A DNA stretch of 64,000 nucleotides, from the NCBI RefSeq assembly GCF_013373865.1, contig NC_050469.1, positions 5,016,042-5,080,041 of the forward strand. Direction: 5' to 3'. The position numbers and the translations under genes were made by a program. Shown piece after piece: positions 35,944 to 49,900 of the stretch. Every line of letters starts with the position of its first letter. Within the stretch, counting starts at the first letter, position 1. Below the pieces are notes generated by a model. The model did no database searches and was not told the origin of the DNA. It saw nothing but the letters and a program-made list of their open reading frames with translations. The stretch comes from Monomorium pharaonis (lineage: Eukaryota > Arthropoda > Insecta > Hymenoptera > Formicidae).

Positions 35944-36202
35944 CACTGAAAAAAATGAATTCATTCAAAAAGTAACAAACTGACACATTACCGATCTCTT
36001 TAATCGGAAAAAAACTATAAAGTCTTAAATGACCGATCAAAAACATTTGAACAGAAAATTCCAATTAGAAAATATTCAATCAGAACTTTCTAATCGAATA
36101 CTTTTAACCGGTCATTTTGGCCTTTATTGGTTTTTTTCCTATTAAACAGATCGGTAATATATCCGTTTGTTACTTTTTAAACGGATCACTTTTCTCAGTA
36201 TG
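35944..36202. mobile_element. Foldback MITE, about 258 bp
   Basis: The left end ACTGAAAAAAATGA and the right end read inward ACTGAGAAAAGTGA begin a near-complete palindrome. Shared blocks include AAAAAGTAACAAAC, ATTACCGATCT, TTTAATCGGAAAAAAAC (with small changes) and AATGACCG. The symmetry centre is near 36073. Flanking TG dinucleotides may be the target duplication if the right terminal G has mutated to A. There is no coding capacity. It is structurally like the other CACTG-ended element but shares no obvious interior with it. Confidence 0.8.
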
Positions 36203-36209
36203 CATAAAT

Positions 36210-38210
36210 AAATAATATACAATAGATTTCATAAAATAAAAAATATCACATGCATTTGCAAAAATTCCACGCAACTATTACCGAAAAAGGTAACGCAACT
36301 ATCTGCACTTGCAATAATTCCTGACGTCGTAAAGTATCGCGATTTTGTTGCTCTTTGGTAACTCTACGCCGGCAAGCCAGTATCAATATATCTTCACCGT
36401 ACCCGTACTCATGGAAAAATTGCGAGGACGTGCTCTCTCTTAAAGCATCTCGAGCGAGAATTCGGAATCTACGAAGATGGTTTATCGATGCCGATGTCCG
36501 AGATAAGCGTGTGTCACGATTGGCTGATCATTCTTCCGCAATACCGCAGAAAACATTCGATACGAGAACGAATTATGGATCATGCCCGCGAGATTTTCAA
36601 CGTTACTCGGTAAAAAATGGGTTTGCCGTGTTGTTTATGTAAATTTAGTCAAGCGAGCCCGGCCGGGTAGGCATCCTCTAAAATTTTCAGCGATTCCGCC
36701 CGCCTGCGGGGCTCGGTTATTTTCACGAAAAATGTTTGCAGCCGTTGCAATGCGCTGTCGCCGCGGTACGAATTGGAAAATGCGATATCCGAGGTGACGA
36801 TTATGAAAGGTGGTGCTCGTGTGATATTGGAAAGACAGCTGCGCCATTTGCATTGGAACCCCCGCATAGAAGCTCATCGATGCCCACGAGAGAAAAAATC
36901 GATTATATCCCTTTTCATTTTCGTCGTTCCGAGTGACAAATATATTTTTCTTCGTTCGCAATATGTAAACATGTAAATTTTAAATTAACATATAGCACTT
37001 TAAACTCGATTCGTGAACATACCTCCAAATAATAATCTGTTTTTCAGTATTATTTATGACTTTGCATAAATACATGGGAGACTCTATGGATATAAAAGTT
37101 GTTTTTTATGATGAAATACAGTTTACATTTCATATTTCCGATTTTAAAACTTTCAGGAGTCGTATAGGAACATATTCATAAAAAATTGAAATTTCTTTAA
37201 ATAATGAATAATAATTTAAATAAAAGAGAAAATTGATATCTCCTCTGAAAAAAAAGAATTGAGACACATACAGAAAATTGTTTATAAAAAAAAACTGGAA
37301 AAAATACACGGCAACGCATTGGAAGTATTTTAAAAAGAAACGCTTTTCTTCTATGTCTTACTTTTAGAAAGTAATGGTCTAATAAAAATCTTAATCCGCG
37401 AGCTATGGGGGTGATAACGAGGACAACCGAAGCAATTATAGATGAGAGTTAGGGCGGTAATTTAGTGTCTCCTCTTATCTTTTACACCCTCATACGCATG
37501 TCGTGTTGTACGTATTCCCCTTCTCGTATCTTTCATCTTAATAAGCTATTTTCTTTCGTAAATCGCAATTGATTGTCATCTAATAATGTCTTGCAACAAT
37601 AGTGCGTAAATATTCAACGTCTCTTCTATGAATGTTACATAAACAAATATATATAAGAAATATATATCTTAATTTTAACAATAGTTGATGTAATTAGCTG
37701 ATATAATTATTGAAGAATCTTAATAAATCCTGCATGCGAAAACTATTCATGTAAACCAATAATATTGCTTATTAAATAAAAATAACGTAACGTTCCAGTT
37801 TGTGGAAGCGTATACCTTTTGCCGAAATAGCCTCAGATCTTTTGGTTTCTTCAATTTCGCCCTACTTTTATACCTACGTTCTATATATTAAAATGGAAAT
37901 GTAACTTTGTAATTCGGTTTACATTTATTTGCCTACATTCCACAATATTCCAAAACTGAATGTCAATATTAATAATAATCGCTTTATTCAGTTTCACATT
38001 GTAAAATTTAAAAATAATTAGTTGGTCAGACAAAAATCAATGCTATTGTACCTTTTAGGTAGAATAATAAAATAAAACAACAATATGCAAATAATTTGCA
38101 TACTAAACAAGTATTACAAATAAAATAATCGTCACTGAACTGTAGATATGTAAAATAATATTGCGATAAAAATCCTGCCTGTAATTTCATCTACCATCAA
38201 TATTAACACG
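36210..38210. other. Non-coding DNA; island at 36300-36960, then AT-rich
   Basis: The island contains overlapping frames on both strands at 36355-36976 without recognisable domains. 36960-38210 is AT-rich and featureless apart from short A-runs. Confidence 0.45.
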
Positions 38211-40000
38211 AACACAAATTTTCAGAATTGACCCAGGAGCTTCCGAAATTTCTGGCACGCCTACAATCGTGTAGCGACACACGCGATAAAAAAATTCATT
38301 TCCTCCTTCAATAAGTAAGGAACTCGGTAACGAAACGAGGACGCCGCGACGCGGAGTAAGTAACTTGGTATTCTTTCAAGCGTGTGAGATCCTACCAAAT
38401 GTCGAACGGCGGCGAAGAAGCGCAATGAAGTGAGATCGCGAATTTATCATGAGTTATATGCACGAGCGGCAACGGGGGTCACAATTCAACGCTCGATCCG
38501 CCGAATCGGTCTCTCTATGGGGATCGTTATCCCCGTTGCGCGCGAGGGAGAGGGGAGGGAAATTTATTCGACAGCCACGCCGGTTCCGCGACCGACCAAT
38601 CACGGCGTCGCCGATTCCGGGAGATACAAATCGCGATTCCTCCTTTCGGTGGTAACCGAACGATAGGTAGGTAGATAGGGTACGTCGTGTACGTACCTAC
38701 GATCGGAGAAAATACCGGGTTCAGGAGCTAAAATAGCATCGTGATCTGAACGGGAGAAGCGCTTTCAAAGTCCACGTTCCCCTCTTTCACCACTCGCCTC
38801 CCCCCCCCCCTTCCGCCATTACCGAATGTAGATTAAGCGAGCCACGAGAATGGGTGCTCCGGATAACGATACGTATTCCTATACGTATACGCGCGTATCC
38901 GTGCCTCGACTGAACGATTTTGAGAACAAACGAATTAATTACGCGATCCTACATGCGCCGCGGTTTGAGGTTTAAATCTATACGATCTGCTTTCTCAACG
39001 AAGTAACTTTATTCCCTGGATACACAGAATGCGCCGGGACTATCAGCATTTCGTTCCTTTATAGATCTTTGGATTTAATCGGATATCGATGTTTTTGCTG
39101 GATTATCGAGGCTTTCGATAAGTAAAATTGTCTCCTGAAGAAAGCCGTAATAACATAAAATATATACAGCTTCAACAGACAAATAATCTTACTAAATGAT
39201 ATTAAAATTCTGATTATCTACTGTTACATCTAATTCTATTGTGCGTCTTAAATTAAAAAATTAATCTATAAATTTTAACTTATAAATTATTCTATAAAAT
39301 CCTAACTATCCTGTAAACTCCATCCGTTCTTATTTTGAAATCTAAGCTCCACAACGCGACGTTTTAAACAATTGAACAATTCCACAATGTTATATCGGAG
39401 ATAACGTAACGCGTACGATGACAAACATGATGTGACTTTCGTAACTTCTGGCCGTACACCGCGTACATCTGTTCCCCCTTTCGCAAAAACCTCAGCCCGA
39501 TAGATTCCGCCTTGTGCTACTCGTGTCTTCTTATTTTGATTGCGAAACTTTTCTTCCCTCCCGCGGGGGTGAAAAGAGGGGAGGGGGAGTCGAAACTTTC
39601 TCGCCGGCGGCCTTAGAATAATGGAAACGTGAGAAGACTTGCACCGAACGACTGAGCCGCGCCCGCAGATAACTAAGTCACCCCAGACATCGCATCGCCG
39701 CTCAATTTCTGCGGGCCCTAATCCGCCGCTGAAATTTCTCAACTATTTACTTCGTCTACCGCCGCCACCGCGTGTGCGGCCGTAAATTACGTCTCGCGCA
39801 GCCCTCTCTACGGTATCGAGGTACGCCCGTAAAACCTCCGCGAGACGACGCGATTCATAAATTCGTACACCGTCGTAGTACCCCCATGCCTGAAAAGCCT
39901 CCCCTCCCCCGCAGGCTTTGCCTTTCCAGCCACGTCGTGTCGTCGACGGAAATTATTATTTATCTATCGCAACGCTCGTTTTTCCCGTAAAATAAAGCAC
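38210..40000. other. CpG-rich non-coding islands
   Basis: 38210-39130 and 39300-40000 are CpG-rich, separated by an AT-rich 170 bp. A C-run lies at about 38803-38812 and GGTAGGTAG at about 38665. A 146-codon minus frame (39742-39302) is not recognisable and has Arg-rich, low-complexity parts. Confidence 0.45.
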
Positions 40001-41325
40001 AACAAACAATCATACTTAATATTGCATTTATCATGCGTTATTCGGCAAATTAACGCCAAAATCGTCGCGTTTATCATCGTTTTACTCTTGATAATAAATT
40101 TAAATAACTGATAATAGATTTTTCTTGAAAGAATCTACAAAAGTCGATAATACTAGTCTTTTCGTTACACATATTTAAATTAATTTTAGAGAGCATGAAT
40201 ATTCTACACATCAATTGGCAAATCTTAATAACGAGAATACATACATTGATTTGCAGTTATTGTATTTGCAACTATGATCATCAGTGACTATTCATTGTCT
40301 GTGTTTAGTAATTCTAATTTAAAAAATGATATAATACTCTCACTGTGCACTAAAAGAGGGTGCACAGATTAGATTAATATATAATTATAAGTACAACACT
40401 AAAATCAGTAAAATTTTATTTATTCCGATTTAAAGAGTAGATTGAATAATTCAAAAGAAAGTTAATATCGCAAAAAATTAGCACATGCTTAAGTTCATGT
40501 ACTTATACAGCTCACATAATACTGATTTCTACTCTCTCTATTCAGATAATTTATTTTTTTAATCCATTAAGCTATATAAATAAACTGTCAAAGAGATTAC
40601 ATAAAATATATTAAAAAAATAAAATTATTGATTGTATTTGTCATAATATGCCCTTGTTACAAAGAAACATTTCTTTTCATTTCTCGTAACGTGTTTAACA
40701 AAAATTCAAATAGATAACGAGCGACTGATAACGAAAATATTTTGAGTCAGAGCGAAAGATACTCGAGAAAGGACAAGTGACATGACGAATCGAACGAGCA
40801 CTCAATATTCGACTGCGAGATACAACAACGAGCGAACGATGACACGTAGACTGTGCATGCTAACTGAATAAAGTAGTAGTAAAATACTATATTTTCGCAT
40901 TTACTTATTTTCCGTTGTTTCTCCGACAAATTCCCACACCAAGATAAAAACAGATACAATCAATAACTACCATATCTTTAATTAAATAAAAATTAATTGT
41001 GTGGAAAATGTTATGCATAAAAAAATGTTTTTATTTATATTTATAACGTAATACAATGTAGCACGTATGTATTAAAAATTATGTTTAATTAAAAAATATA
41101 TAATTATAACAAATGTCATGCTCTAATATTTTTAAAATATTAATATTTGTTTAAACTTTTTCATGGTGTTTGCATTTTATTGACAATAAAGATTCGATAT
41201 AAAAATGTCTTGTTGCAATCTTAAATATTAACATTAACTTGTTTTCCAGTCAATTTAATTGAAATCTATGAAAGAGATTCTGATTCTATAAGAGAGATAT
41301 TGTTATTATTTTTTTTGTTATATTA
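40000..41325. other. AT-rich non-coding DNA
   Basis: Contains one short perfect inverted repeat, CTGTGCAC (40343-40350) and GTGCACAG (40360-40367), with a 9-base spacer. No gene is supported. Confidence 0.5.
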
Positions 41326-41659
41326 CACGGAGAGAATTTTCTCTTAAAAATTACCCTGAAAATTGTGGTAATTGTGAGACAACGTAAACCTTGGAAAATT
41401 TTACCATACTTTTAATAAAATTTACAAAAATTTAGTAAAGTTTAGTAAAATTTTAAGAAAATTTGGCTAAGTTTTAGTAAATTTTGTTAGAAGTATAGTA
41501 AAATTTACTAAAACTTAGCCAAATTTTCTTAAAATTTTACTAAACTTTACTAAATTTTTGTAAATTTTATTAAAAGTATGGTAAAATTTTCCAAGGTTTA
41601 CGTTGTCTCACAATTACCACGATTTTCAGAGTAATTTTTAAGAGAAAATTCTCTCCGTG
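41326..41659. mobile_element. 334-bp palindromic MITE, TA target duplication
   Basis: The termini are CACGGAGAGAATTTTCTCTT and its exact inverse at the right end. The two arms are nearly identical for about 160 bp each, with only a handful of differences (for example AAAATTGTGG against AAAATCGTGG), meeting at a short loop around 41487-41499. Both sides are flanked by TA (41324-41325 and 41660-41661). There is no open frame. TA duplication with a long palindrome suggests a non-autonomous Tc1/mariner-like or CMC-like element; the high arm identity implies recent insertion or arm homogenisation. Confidence 0.92.
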
Positions 41660-41661
41660 TA

Positions 41662-44120
41662 CTATATATTAATAGTGCAATATCCGTACATCTACATCTA
41701 TATATCTTTTATGCATGTCTGATATAATTTTCATAGATCCATTACCTAAGAGTCAAATCATTTGTATCTCATCGATACAATGCGCAACAGAGCATTTTGC
41801 AGATTACATTGAACTACAAAATACACAAATTTACATTATATCGATATCAAATATATTCAATATTTTAAAAGATAATTGTTAAACGCAAATTGTTAAAATA
41901 ACTATAAATGTTTAATTTTAATGAATAGATAATAAATAAATATTACATATTTATATCTTGTTGCTCGTCTATTACTATTTAAGTTTCCTCTTCCTCCTCT
42001 TTTCAGCTTTTTCAGTTATACAAAACAACACTCACGATTAATGGCTATTATTGTAATAATCAAAATACAATTAATTGTGCGCGCTTTGTACGAATCTTCC
42101 GATAATAGCCGTCTCAATATGTTTAGAAATTAATTATTCGCATAGTAATGATTGTTCGCAAAAAACAATTAGCGTTTCGCAATCCAACTACTTATTATTG
42201 TTCCAATTACTTATTACGTTCAAGAAATAATAATACAAAACGAATGATTCAAGTCTTATAACAAGTCAACACAATGACATAAATACAACGCCAACATCAA
42301 GCGTTTGCCATCAAATTAATCACCATTACAGACAATGAGATATTACAATTACCACAAAATAACTACTGCATGCAATTACTGTATTATAATAATTGTACTC
42401 CAAATATCCTTTGCGTTTCCAATTAATTATCAAGATGCAATCGAAACGAAGCATAATCGCGGAGTAAATCCGCATATTACTCTCTAAATTTGAAAGCGGT
42501 ACGCTTAAACGAACGAAAGACTCAGCGCACGCAATGTACATTCGATTTCAAGTACCGTGAACATCACGGAACAGTAATTTGCAATAGTTTGTCCGCATGG
42601 ATTTCGTTTTTTCGTATATTACGTGTATAAGTCACGCAATATTTATCACGTACGATTGTCGTCCCAACAAATTATTAAAAATAATAATTGAGACGACTTG
42701 ATCATCATTAACTGTAAAAATAAAACATTGCATTTCCTTCTAGTATTTGTCGCGATATCGTTACGAGAAGTGACGTTATGACGATGACACACAGAGTGGA
42801 ACGCGTTACCGACTCGCTCGAATTTCGATACATAAATGATGGTATAGTGACCTCGTGTATGCAACAATGTATAATACATCATAAACACTAAACGCCGACG
42901 TATACTGTATGTCAATTATTCCACGAAATATGTAAGCGTGCAGCAAAATACACGCTGAACATATATTTCGCTCTAAATTATAAATTAATCTCGAACGCGC
43001 TCTCACATACTTATTCCATCTTTTATTTAATAGATAAAATTTAGAACCTCTCAATATTAATATTACTTGAATTACCATTACCTATTAGCTGTATTTTTAC
43101 ATTTTTAGCAAAATTAAAATTGTATTTTAATAAATTTTAAAAAAAGACTAAATTCTATCACATTTTCTCTAGTAATTTTTCATTTCACTTTTTAAATTAA
43201 TTTATTAAAACAGCAAGAAAAATTCTTTTAGAATTAATTAACTACGCGTCGGTTATATTAAAATACTTGATATGTTAAAATATAAAAAAATTCTTAAAGT
43301 ATTATAAAAATAATTCTAATAAAAATAATATACACAACGTATTGGAATATGATAAGTAGTGAGTAATTTTTTTATTTGTATTCAATACTTAACACAAATT
43401 ATTTATTCAATACAAATTTAATACATATTTTTTAATTATTGCTCAAAAAAATTATTAATCGATATATATTTAATACTTTCATTTATTATATTTTATCAAC
43501 GTTATATTATTATAAAATATCTACATATAATTTCGTGTATGAAATTATATGCGATATTATCGTGGCCAACTTACAACTTATAATTCAAAAATTATCGCAA
43601 TCTCCATATTTTCGTATAATAAGTTTCGACGTAAAATTAATTCATATTAAAGTAGCTTACGTTAAATAAAACACTGCATTGTATGTTTATAATATTAAGT
43701 GTTGATTATATATACATATATAAAAAATCAACACTTAATATTCTATCTATATCTACATACAGATCTTTCTATATCTTATATGATTTTACAACCAATTTTA
43801 TATGTACCGGAATTGAAAGCACATAAATTATAATAAAAAAACATCTAGACTGTACATTTCTAGACAATGCATTTTTATTTACCACTACCTTATAAAATTT
43901 AACAGTACGTTAGAGCTGTGCAAGAATAAATATTGCAGACAGAATTACCTGCTACAAAAAGAATTATCAACTTATCCTTATTTTCGCACAGTAAAATAAT
44001 AAAAAAGATCAAGAATTTATTAGAATGAAACATTATTGTAATTTAAAGTGTCTCATATAACGATATTTGTATAGAATGAAAAAGAGATACTTTCAATCGT
44101 TAAAAAGATGGATTTCCAGG
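41662..44120. other. AT-rich non-coding DNA
   Basis: Moderate-GC interval at 42060-42990, otherwise AT-rich. Contains the hairpin at 43691-43742. Frames are short and unsupported. Confidence 0.5.
43691..43742. repeat. Perfect 17-bp-stem hairpin
   Basis: AATATTAAGTGTTGATT and AATCAACACTTAATATT are exact inverse complements separated by 18 AT-rich bases. It could be a very small MITE, a miRNA-like hairpin or a remnant of a foldback. The stem is shorter than a typical pre-miRNA. Confidence 0.9.
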
Positions 44121-46640
44121 ATAATGCAGTTATGTTAAAGAATAGAATAACTGGACGCTCCCGAGAAATGTTTGCGGCGAAGCAATTTCTTAAGACAATG
44201 CACTTGGTCGATTAACTCGATATGGATGAGCGAGGCGTAAGGTAAGGGGCAAGGGAGGAAGAAGGGATATCGCGTCAGAGAAGGAAGTTGGCTTCGACGA
44301 TCAATCAATGACCTCGCGACGCGACGCCTCAAAATTGCGAAAGCGTTCGGGACGTGAGCGGGGCGGAGTGCCGCGATGCGACGGTTCGCGTCGATCGACG
44401 CTACGGATCAGTCGATAATTGATCGGATGCCGAGGCGGTAAACACTTCGTCATTGATTGATGAACTAATCAACCTTGCTAAACTTCCCAGTAGATTCTTT
44501 GTCCGGACCTCTGCGCGCGGCACGGAACGCAACCCTTCTTTCCCATTTCTTTGTTCCCGGGCGGAGATCGTACACGAAGGAAACGAGTAAAAAGCGAGCG
44601 AGCCTGCGACAACGAAAAGTTCTTTCGAAATGTCAGCCATTTAACAGCCCATTAGTCGGCTTGCCAAGAATTCTTGGGTCTGTCGTGGCGACCAAAAACA
44701 TTCCGTCGTCAAAGACTTTATGACAGAAATGAACGAAACAAAAACTTTGGTATTTAGGTAAGTTGCCCGTACCCGGTGCCAAAGACTTATATAACTTTTA
44801 TTAATTAATTCAATTATCGATATTTATAAATATATGATTAGATTAAATATATCATTGATCGACACTAATGTAAGTGTTTAATTTTTAAGTATTTAATACA
44901 CAAAGAAATTAAATAAAGTATAAAATAATATTAGAAATTTTTCAGAATAATAGTGTGAATATTATAATAAATATTAATATATGCATATCAACAAGTATTT
45001 ACTGTATAAACAATAATATACTTATATAATTATATAATTATATACTTCGAAATTTCTCGAATGTTCTAAAAAATATATTATTTCAAAAATATCTGACAAA
45101 GTATATGACTTAGAAGGACTCTATTGTGAAGGCCAGAGAGTAAATTAAATTTCTCACTGTACTTTCCAAATTCTCGTGTTACTGGCCTCAAAAATCTCCA
45201 GTTCAATAGCCATCCTCGTGATGGAATTCTTCGGAAGTTTTAACCGTCCAACAGTCTATTAACGGGTTTTCTGAAGTTCTTTTCATTCGCGTTTCACGTC
45301 GCCGAAATCGTTCGATCGGGAAAGCTTTGCAACGCCGTTGGTACCCGAAAAAATTCGACGTATTATCGTACGCAGTGTCCGTACGGCAAATTGAAAAACT
45401 GGCTTCGTCGGTCAAACTTCGCAAACAATGCTCACGTATTCCAGAAATTCCGACAAAAGGAAGAGCAAACTACAGAATTGGGTCATTTCCACGAGTCTGA
45501 TAAAATTTTTTTAATCACATTTTTTAATTAAATATCAATTAATCTTTTTTTTTTTCAAGAAAATTCTCTATGTCAAAGAATTAAAGAATAAAATTTATTT
45601 AATAAAATTCTTCAAGGAATTTTGCGGTAAGAGTAATTCGCATAATGTAAATTTTAATTTAATTTGTTAACTAAATTTTTTTAACAATTAGCAAACTTAA
45701 ATTTAACTATAAATCTATTAGTGATTAATAAATGTTAGCAAATTGTAGTAAATATGTAATAAAGAATATTCAAGAATAATAATATATATTTCGATAAAAT
45801 AAAATATTTCAAAATATTCAAGATCAATTTTCTTAAATTTTCACGAAACTTACAAGCAATCTTATAAACTGCAAATTTATTCTCTTTGCTATTTTGTTGT
45901 CACGTGAAAATGGTATATAAGAAAAATTAAAATTAATTTTGGCAAAGAGGAAGGGAAAGGAGCTCAATTAACTATCGTCACGCGAGAGACGCGGAACAAA
46001 AATTTTGCACCTTTATTAGTACACTCTACAAGTCCACTTGTTCTTATTATCGTGTCTCATAATTCTTCCACGAAACGGCCAGTGAAAGTAATTTAATATC
46101 GCCCGCCGCAGATACCTTCGACGCGATTCGTCTCAATTTCTCGGCAAAATAGCGACGGCAACAACGAGGCGTTGACCAATCGAAAAATACCAACGGAAAT
46201 ACATCGAAGCTAAGATATCTCCAGTACATATAGAAAGAGTGTTCTATCATGCTAAAGACGACAGAGGCATAGACATAGAGAATGGCGAGGCATAGACAAC
46301 GGAACGAGTTATCTTGAGAAGCGTATTAAAGCGTGTGATAAAAATTGCCGGTGATGCAGAGAGTCTCATATCGTCGACATCAGACAAGCTCGGCAAAGAC
46401 GACGGGGCGAACGGATCGAAGCCCGGGTTCGTCGACATCACGTAAAATAATCTTTTTATCTATATATACTCTTCCTGTCAATGTCGCGTTCTTAAAGGGG
46501 ACTTTAAAGTGCTCGCCGGTCTTTGACTGCATTTGCATCGCGCGTCACTTAATATCGGAAGACTTTGTCGGTTCATTTTCTTAGTCGCGCTACTCGATAC
46601 TGATGTCGCGCCTCGCTATTAACTTGTTTCGAAAGTGCTA
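44120..46640. other. Non-coding mosaic with islands
   Basis: Moderate-to-high GC at 44120-44720, 45180-45480 and 45950-46640; AT-rich between. A perfect 14-bp palindrome GCGTCGATCGACGC lies at 44388-44401. Minus-strand frames at 44640-44401 and 45424-45203 have mixed protein composition but no recognised domain. Confidence 0.4.
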
Positions 46641-46938
46641 TATCACTATATATTTCGCATTAACGCGTATTATAGAATTTCTGAAGCATATACAGAGTAC
46701 ATTTTAACGAGCGAGATCTCTTCTCGATCTCAAGCTCAAATATAATTCAAAATTATTTAATTTGAAAGATCATTACATTTCAATTTTCAACGTCTCTATC
46801 TAAATATAAATAATTATAAAATATACATTGAGTTATTATATAATATTTTTGTTTATATAGATTATCACATGTATAAAATTTAATAATATCGTACAATTTT
46901 TATTGTATGTAATGCATTAGCTTTTTTAGTGTAGTTTT

Positions 46939-46990
46939 ATATATATATATATAGAGAGAGAGAGGGAGAGAGAGAAAGAGAGAGAGAAAG
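46939..46990. repeat. (TA)n(GA)n compound microsatellite
   Basis: TA repeats pass directly into GA repeats with minor interruptions. Confidence 0.95.
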
Positions 46991-46999
46991 ATACAATAC

Positions 47000-49900
47000 A
47001 ATATTGTAATGTTACATTGGATAATTATAGGTAATATCACGTTACACAATTAGGGTCAAACAATGTAACGCAATTGCGTGCGTATATACAAACGTGGAAA
47101 TGATGCGCATTTGCAATCGGAATCAGAATGACCAATAAACCGATAACTAGGATTATGCATCAAAAGCAGACCGCTTAGAATTTATAGCATACCGCATATG
47201 TCACTAAATTAAATTGCAGGCACTCCGTGTACAACCTCTTTCTCTGATGGAATTTGTAACCAACTAATTCCATCGCGCGCCTCGCATGGAGAGACTGCGA
47301 AGGAATCAAAAGATTATAATTATATTCGGAGTCATCCAATTACGCTTCACAGAGTACGCGCTTTTAATCATCGTCGCTGCGGGCTGAGTACCGCGCGAGC
47401 GAGCGAGAAATTAAAAATATAAAGAATCCGCGAACGAGAAAATGCGCGATTACAGAATTTGTTGGCATTTTTCAGCGGGCGCATTATCAAGGCCGTGCTC
47501 GGTCGTTCTATTAGTCGTGCCGCAATCCAGCTTTCGAGATGGAGAAAAAGACAGAAACTGACAAGAAAGTAAAAGAAAGAAGAGGGAGAAAAGAGAAAGA
47601 GAGAGAGAGAGAAAAAGAGGGAAGCGAAAATCCGCAATTACGGCAAATCACTTGGTCGAAGAAAATTCTCCATTTCCGTGAGACAATATTTTGTCCATCA
47701 CATTGCATTTCTGCGCATATACTTGTTTGATTAGTCTTTCTCACAGCAAATTAGAAGCAGGAACTGCTGTAGAAGGGGACAATAAAACAAAAAACTCATT
47801 TCTGATATGATACGCAGCGTCGATATCATTAGCAATAAAAAAACGCTTCGTTCGTTGTCTTTCATGATTGTCTGTCTTTAGGAACTTTAGATATCTCCAG
47901 CAAAAAATGCCGAGGCATTTAAAATTTTTGAGTTATAAATGATAAACATGGAAAAGAGTTAAAGATAATAGCTTTACATATTTTATCGCAAATTAAAAGA
48001 AAAAATTGAGATAAGATAATGTTTAACAAACAAAGACCGAAACTTGATTCTTCATTCAACTTTCAATACATTTCATTTTCAAAGTTTTTAGTTAAGTGTT
48101 AAATAAATTCAACAAATTCCAAAAATTATAAGAAAATACCAAGTCCAAGATTTTACTGAGATAAGATCTATATACTTCAAATACGGTGCTTAACGGAGGC
48201 AAAGAGGAAATATTTAATTATATTAAGGGAATCAGCGATGTAATTTAATCTTTAGAAATAGAATTTCAAGTTTAAAATTACAGAATAAACTAATAGCCAT
48301 TCTCCTAAAGGAAAAGCCGACGCACATAACTACTTCTGAATATTGTATTGAGAACTAACCACCGACCAAATCAGCATAGTTGCATACTCCGCATGCATCT
48401 ACGAATAATGCAGCATCCTAGTAATCCCTAAAGTACGAAAGCAATCTCATCAGATTTTCTCAATTCTAATATTACTTGGGCGATCCCGATAATGTGAATC
48501 ACTTTTTAGAAAAGTGAATTTGCCGCAAGAGCAAATAAACATTGCTGCGCGATATTTACGTTATGACGCAAATATGTATATGTATACAAAATCCGACAAA
48601 TTATACGCTGAAAACTCGAGTTGCGAGTTGCGAGTCGAATGAACGAATAAAATAAATGAGCGATGATGTAGAGATCCGCGTAAATTTCATCACTGCCACA
48701 CGCGCGAGTGGCCGTGCGTTTCTATTTTTCACTGACAAACGCGATAAAACGTGTAAGTAAAAATCTTTAATGACTCATGCAAAGTAATGGCTGTGCGTGC
48801 TTAAATTTAATAAATGTTCGTACTTTTGTCAATAGTACTAGCACACATTTGCGATGGTAGCATTAGTGGACAACGATGAGAAAGAAATAACAAAAATTAG
48901 TTACAATTAACGTTAAATAATTAATTCTAAAATATTCTAAAAATATCGATCTGTAGACTATAAAATTCATTATTTAAAATGTCACTGTTCTTCATTCGAT
49001 ACTATCAAGTATTAAAATCTAGTTAAAGTTTCAAATCTACCCAATGAAAGCGAAATATCGATATTCAGTTAGCACTTTTAATAATAAAAGTCTGCTGAAA
49101 AAATTTATAAAGTTTCAAAACTAATTTAATAAATATATATATATTGCACTTAAATTTAAACTACAATAATTTAAATTTTTTTCTTAACCGAATAACGTTA
49201 ATCCAATAAATTCAACATAGTAATGTCAAAAATGCTAATAGCATAAAATTCATGAACACGATCCTATGACAAAAGTTCCGCGGTTACCGATACTGCGAAG
49301 AGAATCGTGCAAGAAAATGCAGTTCGTCTGCCGCTGTGAAAAATGAAAGAGGTATTGATCAGGAAAGTTTCATTACTCATTTCAACATTGTTTCGGGAAC
49401 ATGCATTAAAACTACATTAACTCGGAAAATGCACTAGGATCATCCGCGTAATAACAATCGCAAATGATCTAAATCTCATTTTCGATACACAAGTTTCAAT
49501 TTCTCGTTGATCATCATCAATTAGACAATTTTTTAAGAACGTTTTTAACACTAAATATCAAGAAATTAATGTACAAAACCTGGTAAATTCCACGCAAGTC
49601 ATTCGTAATCGTATTCGCATTTCGCGATTTATCTTCTTAATTTAGAAAATTTTTTATAAAATAATATTAAAAAATAATTAGTAGTTAGGTGATAATTCAC
49701 AAGAAAAAGATACCCTCTGTCGAAACGGAACGAAATTATACTTTCAATGCCAATTGTATATTTATTGAAAAAGATCTGCATTTTTTCATGCATTGTGCCT
49801 GTACGGAATTTTTTATCCGAAGATTTTTATTAGATTAGCATTCCGCTCCTCGTAGTCACCTGCGCGTGATAATTACGTGCATATCTGGAGGACGAAAAAA

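Noticed and set aside
39302..39742. 146-codon minus frame
   Set aside because: Arg-rich, CpG-driven composition and no recognised domain or splice signals.
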